From Usitatibacter rugosus (lineage in GTDB: Bacteria > Pseudomonadota > Gammaproteobacteria > Burkholderiales > Usitatibacteraceae): a DNA stretch of 64,000 nt. The DNA is taken from NCBI RefSeq assembly GCF_013003965.1, contig NZ_CP053069.1, positions 3,441,419 to 3,505,418 on the forward strand. The letters run 5' to 3'. The notes beneath the pieces are model-generated. The model had not been told where the DNA came from. It was given only the letters and a program-made list of their open reading frames with translations, and did no database searches. Numbering within the stretch: position 1 is the first letter of the stretch; each line of letters starts with the position of its first letter. The translations under genes were made by a program, and so were the position numbers. Positions 43,473-51,421 of this stretch are shown here, piece after piece.

Positions 43473-44080
43473 GCGCGGCGTTCGCCGTGCACCAGCTCGA
43501 TCAGCTTGATCGCCTGGCTTTCCATGTCGATGATCAGCGTATCGACCCGGTGGCGGAAGTGGCGGTAGAAGATCACCGCGGGGATGGCGATGCCGATGCC
43601 GAAGAGCGTGTTGTAGAGCGCGACCGAGATGCCGTGCGCGAGCGCGGCGGGGTTGCCGCCCGACACCGGGTTCTGCGAGCCGAAGATCTCGATCATGCCC
43701 ACGATGGTGCCGAAGAGGCCCAGCAGCGTGGAGATGGTGGCGATGGTGCCCAGCGTGTTGAGGAAGCGCTCGAGCTCGAGGCCGACCGCGCGCCCTGCGT
43801 CTTCCACCGAATCCTTGAGCACCTCACGCGACATGCGGTCGTTCAGCAGCGCCGCGGCGAACACGCGTCCGATCATCGGACCGGCGTGCAACCGGTTGAT
43901 GAGGTCCTGCGAGACGCCCTTGGCCTGGTATTCGGCGATGACCTTGGGCAGCAGGTCGCGAGGCGCCACGACCGACGTGCGCAGCGACCAGAAGCGCTCG
44001 CCGATGATCGCGAGCGCAATGATGGATGCCAGGAGGATGAACCAGATCGGCCAGCCGGCCGCTTCGAGGATGGACAACAC
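43469..44080 (-). CDS. exbB: ExbB/TolQ/MotA-family proton channel protein
   Basis: A 203-residue inner-membrane protein with three helices. LSILEAAGWPIWFILLAS is the first; TIATISTLLGLFGTIVGMIEIF and GISVALYNTLFGIGIAIPAVIFY hold the second and third, the MotA/TolQ/ExbB core. The start is at 44080 and the stop overlaps exbD by ATGA. It leads the unit exbB-exbD-lpxK-trm112-kdsB. The 544-base gap upstream must hold its promoter. Confidence 0.93.
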   Translation of the reverse strand: MLSILEAAGWPIWFILLASIIALAIIGERFWSLRTSVVAPRDLLPKVIAEYQAKGVSQDLINRLHAGPMIGRVFAAALLNDRMSREVLKDSVEDAGRAVGLELERFLNTLGTIATISTLLGLFGTIVGMIEIFGSQNPVSGGNPAALAHGISVALYNTLFGIGIAIPAVIFYRHFRHRVDTLIIDMESQAIKLIELVHGERRA

Positions 44081-44624
44081 GCGTTGCTGCTCCCGCTAAA
44101 AAACCGATCGAACTTTAGCTTGCGGGCCATCTTTCCACAATAGTTTGTGCGTGACGGTGTCCGCCGGCACAACCCGTTTTGAGAAATCACTTGAAGACGC
44201 GCGCGGTTCCCGCTTGCGGATCGAGCACTGGCGCGGTTTCGCGCGGAGTTTGGTCGTCGAAGCCGCATCCGCTCTCGATTCGTTGCGATTCGTTTGCGAT
44301 TCTCAGAGTGACAGCGGGGCGGGCTCGCGCGGCGCGTAGGACTTTACCCACAGAGCCTGTGGATAAGCCTGTGGGCGAGTTCCGGAGTGCGTGTCCAAGT
44401 GACCCTCCCACAAGGGTTTTTTCTTTTCCGCTCAATTTTTGAACGAATCGTGATTACCCAGCATCTTCAACCACTTACAAATTTTTTCGGGTGTCAAGCG
44501 GCACGTGCCGCACCTTGTCGGGCGTTGGCGACGGCCAACGCGCCGAGCGGTGGATAGCGAAGCCGGTTTTCCCTCTGAAAAGGGCCTCGCTTCCCTCTCG
44601 AAACCCCTCTACGATGGCGCTCCC
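44081..44624. other. 544-base intergenic region between exbB and xseA
   Basis: No credible gene is seen on either strand; the short open frames have no ribosome sites or family resemblance. The region is AT-richer than its surroundings, most of all at about 44412-44488 with runs of T. It contains DnaA-box-like sites at 44344-44374, a 14-base perfect palindrome GCGGCACGTGCCGC at 44498-44511 and an eight-base hairpin GCGTTGGC/GCCAACGC at 44522-44541. It must also hold the divergent promoters of exbB and xseA, which I cannot place. Confidence 0.7.
44344..44374. promoter_or_regulatory. DnaA-box-like cluster
   Basis: TTACCCACA (44344-44352, one mismatch from TTATCCACA) faces TGTGGATAA (44358-44366, a perfect box on the other strand), five bases apart. 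GCCTGTGG occurs twice, 12 bases apart (44355-44362 and 44367-44374). The AT-rich stretch begins about 40 bases to the right. DnaA binding is inferred from sequence only. Confidence 0.5.
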
Positions 44625-45839
44625 ATGAGCGCCTTTCTTCCCGGCCTGGCCCCGCCGTTGACCGTCTCGCAGCTCAACCGCCAGGTGCGCGAGCTGATCG
44701 AATCCGAGCTCGACATGATCTGGGTCGCGGGCGAGCTCTCGAACGTGAAGCTCGCCTCGTCGGGCCACTGGTACTTCTGCCTGAAGGACGCCGAAGCCGC
44801 GGTCGATGCGGCGATGTTCCAGGGCCGCGCGCGCTTCCTCGACTTCAAGCCCGTCGACGGCATGAAGGTCGAGGCCCGCGCCCGCGTGACGCTCTACGAG
44901 CCGCGGGGTAAGTACCAACTCGTGGTCGAGGAGCTGCGCAAGTCGGGCCTCGGCGCATTGCACGAAGCCTTCGAGAAGTTGAAGACGAGGCTCGGAGCGG
45001 AAGGCCTGTTCGATCCGGACCGCAAGCGGGAGCTGCCGCTCTTCCCGCGCGCCATCGGCCTGGTGACCTCGCCCGCGGCGGCCGCGCTGCGCGACATGCT
45101 CAGCACGCTACGACAACGCGCGCCGATGATTCCCGTGATCCTCTATCCCGCGCCCGTGCAGGGCGGGAGCGCCGCGCCGCGCATCGCCGCGGCGATCGAG
45201 ATCGCGAATGCCCGCGGAGAAGTCGACGTGCTCGTCGTCGCGCGCGGCGGCGGAAGCCTCGAGGACCTGTGGGCCTTCAACGAAGAGATCGTCGCCCGCG
45301 CCATCGCCGGCTCGGCGATCCCGGTCGTGAGCGGCGTGGGTCACGAGACCGACTTCACCATCGCGGATTTCGCGGCCGACCTGCGTGCGCCGACGCCGAC
45401 CGCGGCCGCGGCCGCCGCGAGCCCGGACCGCGAAGCGCTCGCCGCCGACGTCGCCGCGTTGCGCCGCCGCCTCTCGCGCGACCTGCAGCGCATCCTCGAG
45501 ACGCAATCGCAACGCCTCGATGCCCTCGCGCGGCGGCTCCTCACGCCGGCCGAGCGCATCGCGCGGCAGCGCGAGACATTGACCCTCCATGCAAGGCGCC
45601 TGCGCAACGCGGTGGCCGGCCGCATGGAGCTCCACGCCGCGCGTCTGAAGGCGCAGCGCACCGCCCTCGGCCATCTCGATCCGACGCAGGTGCTCGGGCG
45701 CGGCTACTCGATCGTGCGCGATGCCGACGGCCACATCCGCCACACCAGCGAAGGCCTCGCCCCCGATGCCGCGCTCGACATCACGTTCTCGAAAGGCGGC
45801 GCGGGCGTGCGGGTGGTGAAAGTCGAAAAATCGGTATAG
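44625..45839 (+). CDS. xseA: Exodeoxyribonuclease VII large subunit
   Basis: A 404-residue subunit of the single-strand DNA exonuclease. The N-terminal OB fold has LTVSQLNRQVRELIESELDM and WYFCLKDAEAAVDAAMF; the catalytic domain has GLVTSPAAAALRDML, VLVVARGGGSLEDLWAFNEE and PVVSGVGHETDFTIADF. Coiled-coil helices and the end HLDPTQVLGRGYSIV complete it. The start ATG at 44625 matches the family; upstream in-frame codons to 44505 cover intergenic DNA. xseB is not in the window. Confidence 0.95.
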   Translation: MSAFLPGLAPPLTVSQLNRQVRELIESELDMIWVAGELSNVKLASSGHWYFCLKDAEAAVDAAMFQGRARFLDFKPVDGMKVEARARVTLYEPRGKYQLVVEELRKSGLGALHEAFEKLKTRLGAEGLFDPDRKRELPLFPRAIGLVTSPAAAALRDMLSTLRQRAPMIPVILYPAPVQGGSAAPRIAAAIEIANARGEVDVLVVARGGGSLEDLWAFNEEIVARAIAGSAIPVVSGVGHETDFTIADFAADLRAPTPTAAAAAASPDREALAADVAALRRRLSRDLQRILETQSQRLDALARRLLTPAERIARQRETLTLHARRLRNAVAGRMELHAARLKAQRTALGHLDPTQVLGRGYSIVRDADGHIRHTSEGLAPDAALDITFSKGGAGVRVVKVEKSV

Positions 45840-45873
45840 TCGTCCTCCCGAATCCCAAATTCCGGAGGACGCA

Positions 45874-46101
45874 ATGGCCAGCAAGAAATCGACGAATGCC
45901 GTCTACAAGCTGATCGAGATCGTGGGCACGAGCCCGAACTCCTGGGCGGAAGCCGCGAAGAACGGAATCAAGACCGCGTCGAAGAGCCTGCGCGACCTGC
46001 GCGTGGCCGAGGTGGAGACCCTCGACGTGAAGATCGACGGCGGCAAGCTGATCTACCGCGCGAAGATGAAGCTCTCGTTCAAGTACCACGGGGACGACTG
46101 A
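45874..46101 (+). CDS. Dodecin, flavin-binding
   Basis: A 75-residue protein whose twelve copies form a hollow sphere that stores flavins. The sequence [20 protein letters not shown] carries the tryptophan that stacks on the isoalloxazine, and VDV-like [20 protein letters not shown] ends the fold. GGAGGA lies five bases before the start, and TATAGT at 45835-45840 could be its -10 element. The 3' end overlaps the convergent miaA gene by 23 bases. Confidence 0.93.
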   Translation: MASKKSTNAVYKLIEIVGTSPNSWAEAAKNGIKTASKSLRDLRVAEVETLDVKIDGGKLIYRAKMKLSFKYHGDD

Positions 46102-47038
46102 GGAAACCCTCCACCCGCGCCGCGACGCTCTCCGCGAGGTCCGGCCGCAGGCAGTCGTAGCGTTCCACCCCTTCCATCGACCGCAGCCACGTGAGCTGGC
46201 GCTTCGCCAGTTGCCTCGTGGCTGCGATTCCCTTGTCCGCCAGGCCCTCGCGATCGCCGAGTCCGTCGAGCACTTGCCACGCCTGGCGATAGCCCACCGA
46301 GCGCATCGAGGGAAGGTCCGCGTGCAGCACGTAGCGCTCGCGTAGCGCGGCGAGCTCCTCGACGAGGCCGGCGGCGAGCATCGCGTGGAAGCGCCTGGCG
46401 ATGCGCTCGTGCAGCACCGCGCGGTCGGAAGGCTCGAGCACGATGCGCACGGAGTCGAAGGCGAGCGCCGGGATCGCCGTGTCGCGCAGCAGGCTCGCCA
46501 GCGTGCGGCCGGTCACCCGGTACACCTCGAGTGCACGCTGGATACGCTGCGCATCCGTGGGCTCGAAGCGCGCCGCCGTGACCGGATCGACCTTCGCCAG
46601 CTCCGCATGCAGGGCGGGCCAGCCTTCGGCGGCCGCGCGGCGATCGAGCGCGGTACGTAGTGCGGGTTGCGCCGGCGGCAACTCGGCCAGCCCCTGCGTC
46701 AGCGTGCGGAAGTAGAGCATCGTGCCGCCCGCGAGCACCGGCACCTTTCCCCGAGCATGGATCTCGCCGATCAATCGCAGCGCATCCTCGCGAAAGCGCC
46801 CTGCCGAATAAGCGTCGGTCGGATCGAGGATATCGAGGAGGTGATGCGGTACGGAGGCTCGCTCTTCAGCGGTCGGCTTCGCGGTGCCTACATCCATGCC
46901 GCGATAAACCTGCGCCGAATCGACACTCACGATCTCGACCGGAAACCGCCTCGCCAGATCCAACGCAACGTGCGTCTTGCCACTGGCGGTCGGCCCAAGC
47001 ACGAACACTGCCTTGAGCCGTCTTGCCTCGGCGTTCAT
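46079..47038 (-). CDS. miaA: tRNA dimethylallyltransferase
   Basis: A 319-residue enzyme that adds dimethylallyl to adenine 37 of tRNAs reading U-initial codons. Walker A is [55 protein letters not shown] and [15 protein letters not shown] are all standard. The start codon (47036-47038) and the preceding leader come from a short ATCTGCGTT-type repeat; no ribosome site is seen there. mutL follows upstream on the same strand, a common order (mutL-miaA). Confidence 0.94.
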   Translation of the reverse strand: MNAEARRLKAVFVLGPTASGKTHVALDLARRFPVEIVSVDSAQVYRGMDVGTAKPTAEERASVPHHLLDILDPTDAYSAGRFREDALRLIGEIHARGKVPVLAGGTMLYFRTLTQGLAELPPAQPALRTALDRRAAAEGWPALHAELAKVDPVTAARFEPTDAQRIQRALEVYRVTGRTLASLLRDTAIPALAFDSVRIVLEPSDRAVLHERIARRFHAMLAAGLVEELAALRERYVLHADLPSMRSVGYRQAWQVLDGLGDREGLADKGIAATRQLAKRQLTWLRSMEGVERYDCLRPDLAESVAARVEGFLSRPRGT

Positions 47039-47064
47039 CTGCGTTGATCTGCGTTCATCTGCGG
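47032..47064. repeat. ATCTGCGTT tandem repeat covering the miaA start
   Basis: The stretch holds three ATCTGCG units alternating TTCATCTGCGTTGATCTGCG, then a third copy. On the minus strand it supplies the ATG and the whole leader of miaA, in the 51-base gap after mutL. Units of this type are scattered in many bacterial genomes; here it is the only copy seen. Confidence 0.7.
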
Positions 47065-47089
47065 AGGAAGCCTTTCGCCGTAGCGCGCG

Positions 47090-48850
47090 TCAGCGCCCCC
47101 GCATGAACAGGCGATCGAGATCCGCCATCGAGAACTGCACCCACGTCGGCCGCCCGTGGTTGCAGCTTCCCGCGCGCTCGGTCTCCTCCATCTCGCGCAG
47201 CAGCGCGTTCATCTCCGGAATCGTGAGCATGCGGTTGGCGCGCACGGCAGCGTGGCACGCCATCGTGGAGAGCAGCTCGTTCCTCTGCTCCACCAGCGCG
47301 CGGCTCGCTCCGTACTCCCGCATGTCGGCGAGCACCGAGCGCAGCAGCGCGGCCGTGTCGAGGTCGGAGAGCAGCGCGGGCACGGCGCGCACCACCAGCT
47401 CCCGAGGGCCGGCCGCGGCCACGTCGAAGCCGAGGCTGGAAAGCGCTTCGCGCGACGACTGCGCCTGCTCCACTTCCTCGGCGGTGGCCGGCAGGGGGAT
47501 CGGCACGAGCAGCGGCTGCGAGGCGAGCACGGACGCGTCGAGCGCGCCCTTCAGCTTCTCGTAGACGATGCGCTCGTGCGCGGCATGCATGTCGACGATC
47601 ACGAGGCCTTCGGCGTTCTGCGCGAGCACGAACACGCCGTGCACCTGCGCGAGCGCGAATCCCAGGCGCGCGCCCTCGCCCGCCGGGGCGATGGCCGAGG
47701 TGAGCGACGGCCGTGCGTCGCGCTCGGCCGTGACGGCACCCGCGAAGAGCGATTCGTACGCCGACGCCGGCTGCGATACCGAGAACGAGCCCTGCATCGC
47801 GGGGCGCTGCACCGAAGCCCACGCCGGCAAGGCGCCGGCCGGAGGCGGTGCCGTCTCGCCCGCGAGCGGCCGCGACAGCGCGCGCGTGAGCGCATGGAAC
47901 ACGAAGCCGTGCATCGAGCCGGAGTCGCGGAAGCGGACTTCGCTCTTCGCGGGATGCACGTTCACATCGACGAGCGCGGGATCGATCTCGAGGAAGAGCA
48001 CGTAGGCCGGATGCCGGTCGTGGTGGAGGACGTCCGCATACGCCTCGCGAATCGCGTGCGCCACGACCTTGTCGCGCACGAAGCGGCCGTTCACGTAGAG
48101 GTATTGGGCGTCTCGGCTGGCGCGCGTGAAGCCGGGCGCGGCGACGAGGCCGCTCAACCGCAGCTTCGCGCCCTCGGCGGAGACTTCCACGGCACCGGCG
48201 GCGAAATCGTCGCCGATGATGCGCGCGGCCCGTGCTCGGGGATCCTCGGGCGGCAGGTGAGCCGAGCGCCGGCCGTTGTGCGTGAGCGCGAAGGCGACGT
48301 CGGGGCGCGAAAGCGCGATGCGCGAGAACGCCTCCTCGCTCCGGCCGTACTCGGTGGCCTCGCTCTTCAGGAACTTGCGGCGCGCGGGCGTGTTGTAGAA
48401 GAGCTCCTCCACGTCCACCGTCGTCCCGGCCGCGAGCGCCGCGGGTTCCACCGGCGTCATCGTCCCGCCGTCCACGGCGATCTTCCACGCGTTCTTCTGC
48501 GCGGCCTCGCGGCTCACGATGGCCAGGCGCGACACGGAGCCGATCGAAGCGAGGGCCTCACCGCGGAAGCCCAGCGACACCGCGCGCTCGAGGTCGGCGA
48601 GCGTCGCGATCTTGGAGGTGGCGAAGCGCGCGACGGCGAGCGGGAGATCCTCCGGCGAGATGCCGCCGCCGTCGTCGGCGACGCGCAGCCGGCGCACGCC
48701 GCCTTCCGCGAGATCGACCGAGATGCTGCGGGCGCCCGCGTCGAGGCTGTTCTCCAGCAGCTCCTTCAGGACGGAGCTCGGGCGTTCGACCACCTCGCCG
48801 GCGGCGATCTGGTTGACGAGGAGCTCGGGGAGTGCGGCGATTTTGCCCAT
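47090..48850 (-). CDS. mutL: DNA mismatch repair protein MutL
   Basis: A 586-residue GHKL ATPase that links MutS to downstream repair. The ATPase domain has ELLENSLDAGA, VADDGGGI, LGFRGEALASIGSV and TTVDVEELFYNTPARRKFLKS. The C-terminal half has DMHAAHERIVYE, which matches the metal-binding endonuclease motif DQHAxxExxxxE except for one residue, and CNHGRPTW, matching CPHGRP with Asn for Pro. So it may be a nicking MutL, as in bacteria without MutH (inference). The middle linker is Pro- and Ala-rich. Confidence 0.95.
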   Translation of the reverse strand: MGKIAALPELLVNQIAAGEVVERPSSVLKELLENSLDAGARSISVDLAEGGVRRLRVADDGGGISPEDLPLAVARFATSKIATLADLERAVSLGFRGEALASIGSVSRLAIVSREAAQKNAWKIAVDGGTMTPVEPAALAAGTTVDVEELFYNTPARRKFLKSEATEYGRSEEAFSRIALSRPDVAFALTHNGRRSAHLPPEDPRARAARIIGDDFAAGAVEVSAEGAKLRLSGLVAAPGFTRASRDAQYLYVNGRFVRDKVVAHAIREAYADVLHHDRHPAYVLFLEIDPALVDVNVHPAKSEVRFRDSGSMHGFVFHALTRALSRPLAGETAPPPAGALPAWASVQRPAMQGSFSVSQPASAYESLFAGAVTAERDARPSLTSAIAPAGEGARLGFALAQVHGVFVLAQNAEGLVIVDMHAAHERIVYEKLKGALDASVLASQPLLVPIPLPATAEEVEQAQSSREALSSLGFDVAAAGPRELVVRAVPALLSDLDTAALLRSVLADMREYGASRALVEQRNELLSTMACHAAVRANRMLTIPEMNALLREMEETERAGSCNHGRPTWVQFSMADLDRLFMRGR

Positions 48851-48872
48851 GAAATCAACGCAATGTTACACT
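48843..48872 (+). promoter_or_regulatory. Possible sigma-70 promoter of the GGDEF-EAL gene
   Basis: TTGCCC (48843-48848) and TACACT (48867-48872) are 18 bases apart, with TG one base before the -10 box (extended -10). It overlaps the mutL start codon and would start transcription about 45 bases before the rightward gene at 48927. The match is moderate. Confidence 0.45.
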
Positions 48873-48926
48873 GCCCCGCAGCGCTTTCGCGTTCCGCCCC
48901 GCGCATTGGGCGACCCGAGAAGAGGC

Positions 48927-51371
48927 ATGACGACGCACCTGCCCCCCGCGCCGATTCGCGACGCCGGACTCGAGGACGAAGCCACCATCTTCAACGAGGA
49001 AGTTCGGCTCCTCTATCGGTTCTCGCTGGTCGAATACCTCGCCACGCTCCTGGTGACGTTCATCCTCGGCGTGATCCTGTGGGACGACCTCGCGCGCCCG
49101 ACGCTCTTCGCCTGGTTCGTCGGCATCTCGCTGCTCACCGTCGGGCGCTACGCGCTCTACAAGGTCTTCCTCAACGTGAACCCGCAGGCGCGCGAGCTCC
49201 GGCAGTGGGAACGCGCGTTCCTCATCGGCACCTTCCTCACCGCGGCGCTGTGGGCGCTGATCGGCACCGTGCTGCTGCCCGAGACCACGCGCATGGCGAG
49301 CCGCCTCTCGGTGGTGATGGTGGTCACGCTGCTGCTCACGGGCGCGGTCGCTTATCACGCACCGCATCGCTACGCGTACAAGGTCACTGCCTTCGTGGGC
49401 CTGGTGCCGCTCGCCATCGCGCTGGGCTTCTCCGGTGACCGGGCGCAGATGGCGCTCTCCGGCCTCGTGCTCCTGCTCGCCCTCGTGCTCCCCTACATCC
49501 ACACCAAGGTGCACGGCGCGCTGGTCGAGTCGCTCACCACCGCGCGCGTGCTCGTGAACCGCGACAGCGAGCTGGAGAGCGAGCGCAACAAGCTGCAGCA
49601 GGCCATGGACGCGCTTGCCGGCGAGATGGTCGAGCGCCTGAAGGCGCAGCAGCAGGAGCTGCTCACCGCGCAGAAAGTGCGCATGCACTTCGAGCGCACG
49701 CCGCTCGGGGTGATCGAGTGGGACAGGCAGTTCCGGGTGATCGCCTGGAACCCTGCCGCGGAAGCGATCTTCGGGTACTCCGCGGCCGATGCCCTGCATC
49801 GCAGCGCCGAGGGCTTCGTGGTCGCGCAGGCCGAGCGCGAAAGCGTCGAGGCGATGTGGCGCGAGGTGGCCGAGACCAAGGACGGCAGCAAGACCACGCT
49901 CGTGAACGTGACGCGCGGCGGGCGGACGATCCATTGCGAGTGGTACAACACGCCGCTCGTGGACCCGGGCGGGAAGATCATCGGCTACGCCTCGCTGGTC
50001 CAGGACGTGACCGAGCGCCTCAACACCGAGCGCACGATCCACTACATGGCGCACCACGATGCGCTCACGGGCCTGCCCAACCGCCGCCTCATGCAGGACC
50101 GCCTGAACCAGGCGATCATCAGCGCCCGGCGGAAGCAGCGCCACGTGGCCGTGCTCTTCCTCGACCTGGACCGCTTCAAGATCGTGAACGACACGCTCGG
50201 CCACGAGAGCGGCGACTTCATCCTGCGCGACGTGGCGCAGCGCCTGCAGACCTGCGTGCGCGAGGTGGATACCGTCTCCCGCGAGGGCGGCGACGAGTTC
50301 GTGGTGATCCTGCCGGACCTCGAGCGCCCCGAGAACGCGCGCGTGGTGGCCGACAAGATCCTGAAGGAGCTGATGCGCCCGGTGGAGGTGAGTGGCCACG
50401 AGATCCACATCACGACCTCGATCGGCATCAGCCACTACCCGAACGACGCCACCGACGTGAGCCATTTGCTGAAGCACGCCGACAACGCCATGTACCAGGC
50501 GAAGGACGCGGGCCGGAACACCATCCGCTTCTTCACCGGCGATCTCAACTTCCTGCTCTCCAAGCGCCTGGAGATCGAAGGAAAGCTCCGCCGCGCGCTG
50601 GAGAACGAGGAGTTCTTCCTGCGCTACCAGCCTCAGGTCGACATCGCCACCGGCGAGATCTCCGGCATGGAAGCGCTGGTGCGCTGGAACGACCCGCAAA
50701 AGGGCGAGGTGTACCCGAAGGACTTCATCTTCGTCGCCGAGGAGCTGGGGCTCATCGTGCAGCTCGGCGAGTGGGTCTTCCGCACCGCCTGCCGCCAGCT
50801 CAAGGCCTGGGCGGACGACGGGCTGCCACCGGTGGCGATCTCCATCAACATCTCGCCGCGCCAGTTCATGTCGCGCCGCCTCGTCTCCACGCTGCTCACG
50901 ATCGTGCGCGAGACGGGCGCCAATCCGAAGCTGGTCGAGCTCGAGATCACCGAGACGATGATCATGCGCAACCTCGAGCAGTCGGTGGAGACGCTGACAC
51001 AGCTCCGCTCGGTGGGCATGCGCGTGGCGGTCGACGACTTCGGCGTCGGCTACTCGTCGCTGGGGCAGCTGAAGCGGCTACCGGCCACGAGCATGAAGAT
51101 CGACCGCTCCTTCATCGCCAACGTGCCCGACGACGCCTCCTCCGGCTCGATCACCGAGGCGATCATCGCGATGGCCAAGCGACTGAAGCTGCGCGTGATC
51201 GCCGAGGGCGTGGAAACGCGAGCGCAGCTCGAGTTCCTGCGCGCCAACCACTGCGATGCGTTCCAGGGCTTCCTCTTCTCGAAGCCGGTCACTTCCCTCG
51301 AAGCGACCGCCATGCTCAAGGCCCAGGTCGCCGCCGACGTCCCACCCCCCATCCGGGCCGTGAACCACTAA
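48927..51371 (+). CDS. Membrane PAS-GGDEF-EAL cyclic di-GMP protein
   Basis: An 814-residue inner-membrane signalling protein. About six helices (residues 35-200) lead to a coiled coil, a PAS domain (about 250-365, FERTPLGVIEWDRQFRVIAW), a GGDEF domain with intact REGGDEFVVIL, and an EAL domain with SGMEALVRW, ELEITETMIM, AVDDFGVGYSSL and RVIAEGVETRAQ, so both synthase and phosphodiesterase motifs look complete. Which activity dominates cannot be told. The start is at 48927; the stop codon TAA takes its last two bases from the palindrome at 51370. Confidence 0.92.
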   Translation: MTTHLPPAPIRDAGLEDEATIFNEEVRLLYRFSLVEYLATLLVTFILGVILWDDLARPTLFAWFVGISLLTVGRYALYKVFLNVNPQARELRQWERAFLIGTFLTAALWALIGTVLLPETTRMASRLSVVMVVTLLLTGAVAYHAPHRYAYKVTAFVGLVPLAIALGFSGDRAQMALSGLVLLLALVLPYIHTKVHGALVESLTTARVLVNRDSELESERNKLQQAMDALAGEMVERLKAQQQELLTAQKVRMHFERTPLGVIEWDRQFRVIAWNPAAEAIFGYSAADALHRSAEGFVVAQAERESVEAMWREVAETKDGSKTTLVNVTRGGRTIHCEWYNTPLVDPGGKIIGYASLVQDVTERLNTERTIHYMAHHDALTGLPNRRLMQDRLNQAIISARRKQRHVAVLFLDLDRFKIVNDTLGHESGDFILRDVAQRLQTCVREVDTVSREGGDEFVVILPDLERPENARVVADKILKELMRPVEVSGHEIHITTSIGISHYPNDATDVSHLLKHADNAMYQAKDAGRNTIRFFTGDLNFLLSKRLEIEGKLRRALENEEFFLRYQPQVDIATGEISGMEALVRWNDPQKGEVYPKDFIFVAEELGLIVQLGEWVFRTACRQLKAWADDGLPPVAISINISPRQFMSRRLVSTLLTIVRETGANPKLVELEITETMIMRNLEQSVETLTQLRSVGMRVAVDDFGVGYSSLGQLKRLPATSMKIDRSFIANVPDDASSGSITEAIIAMAKRLKLRVIAEGVETRAQLEFLRANHCDAFQGFLFSKPVTSLEATAMLKAQVAADVPPPIRAVNH

Positions 51372-51421
51372 TTAATTAGGGTCAGACCCTAATTAATTCC
51401 AATTGGGGTCTGACCCCAATT
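51370..51421. repeat. Two GGTCxGACC palindromes between convergent stop codons
   Basis: Palindrome 1 (51370-51398) has perfect 14-base arms around a central A. Palindrome 2 (51401-51421) has perfect ten-base arms, AATTGGGGTC and GACCCCAATT. Both share the core of the cluster at 812-914. The gap between the GGDEF-EAL gene and the amidase gene consists of little else, and both stop codons run into it. Either hairpin could also aid transcript ending, though no T tract follows. Confidence 0.92.

Noticed and set aside
44403-44422. Terminator CCCT-N6-AGGG followed by a T run in the exbB-xseA gap
   Set aside because: The stem is only four base pairs and no gene ends there, so the T run is better seen as part of the AT-rich stretch.
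44081-44624. Chromosomal replication origin (oriC)
   Set aside because: The sites resemble an origin, but dnaA, dnaN, rpmH, parAB or mnmEG genes are absent and only two boxes are good, so I list it as origin-like only.
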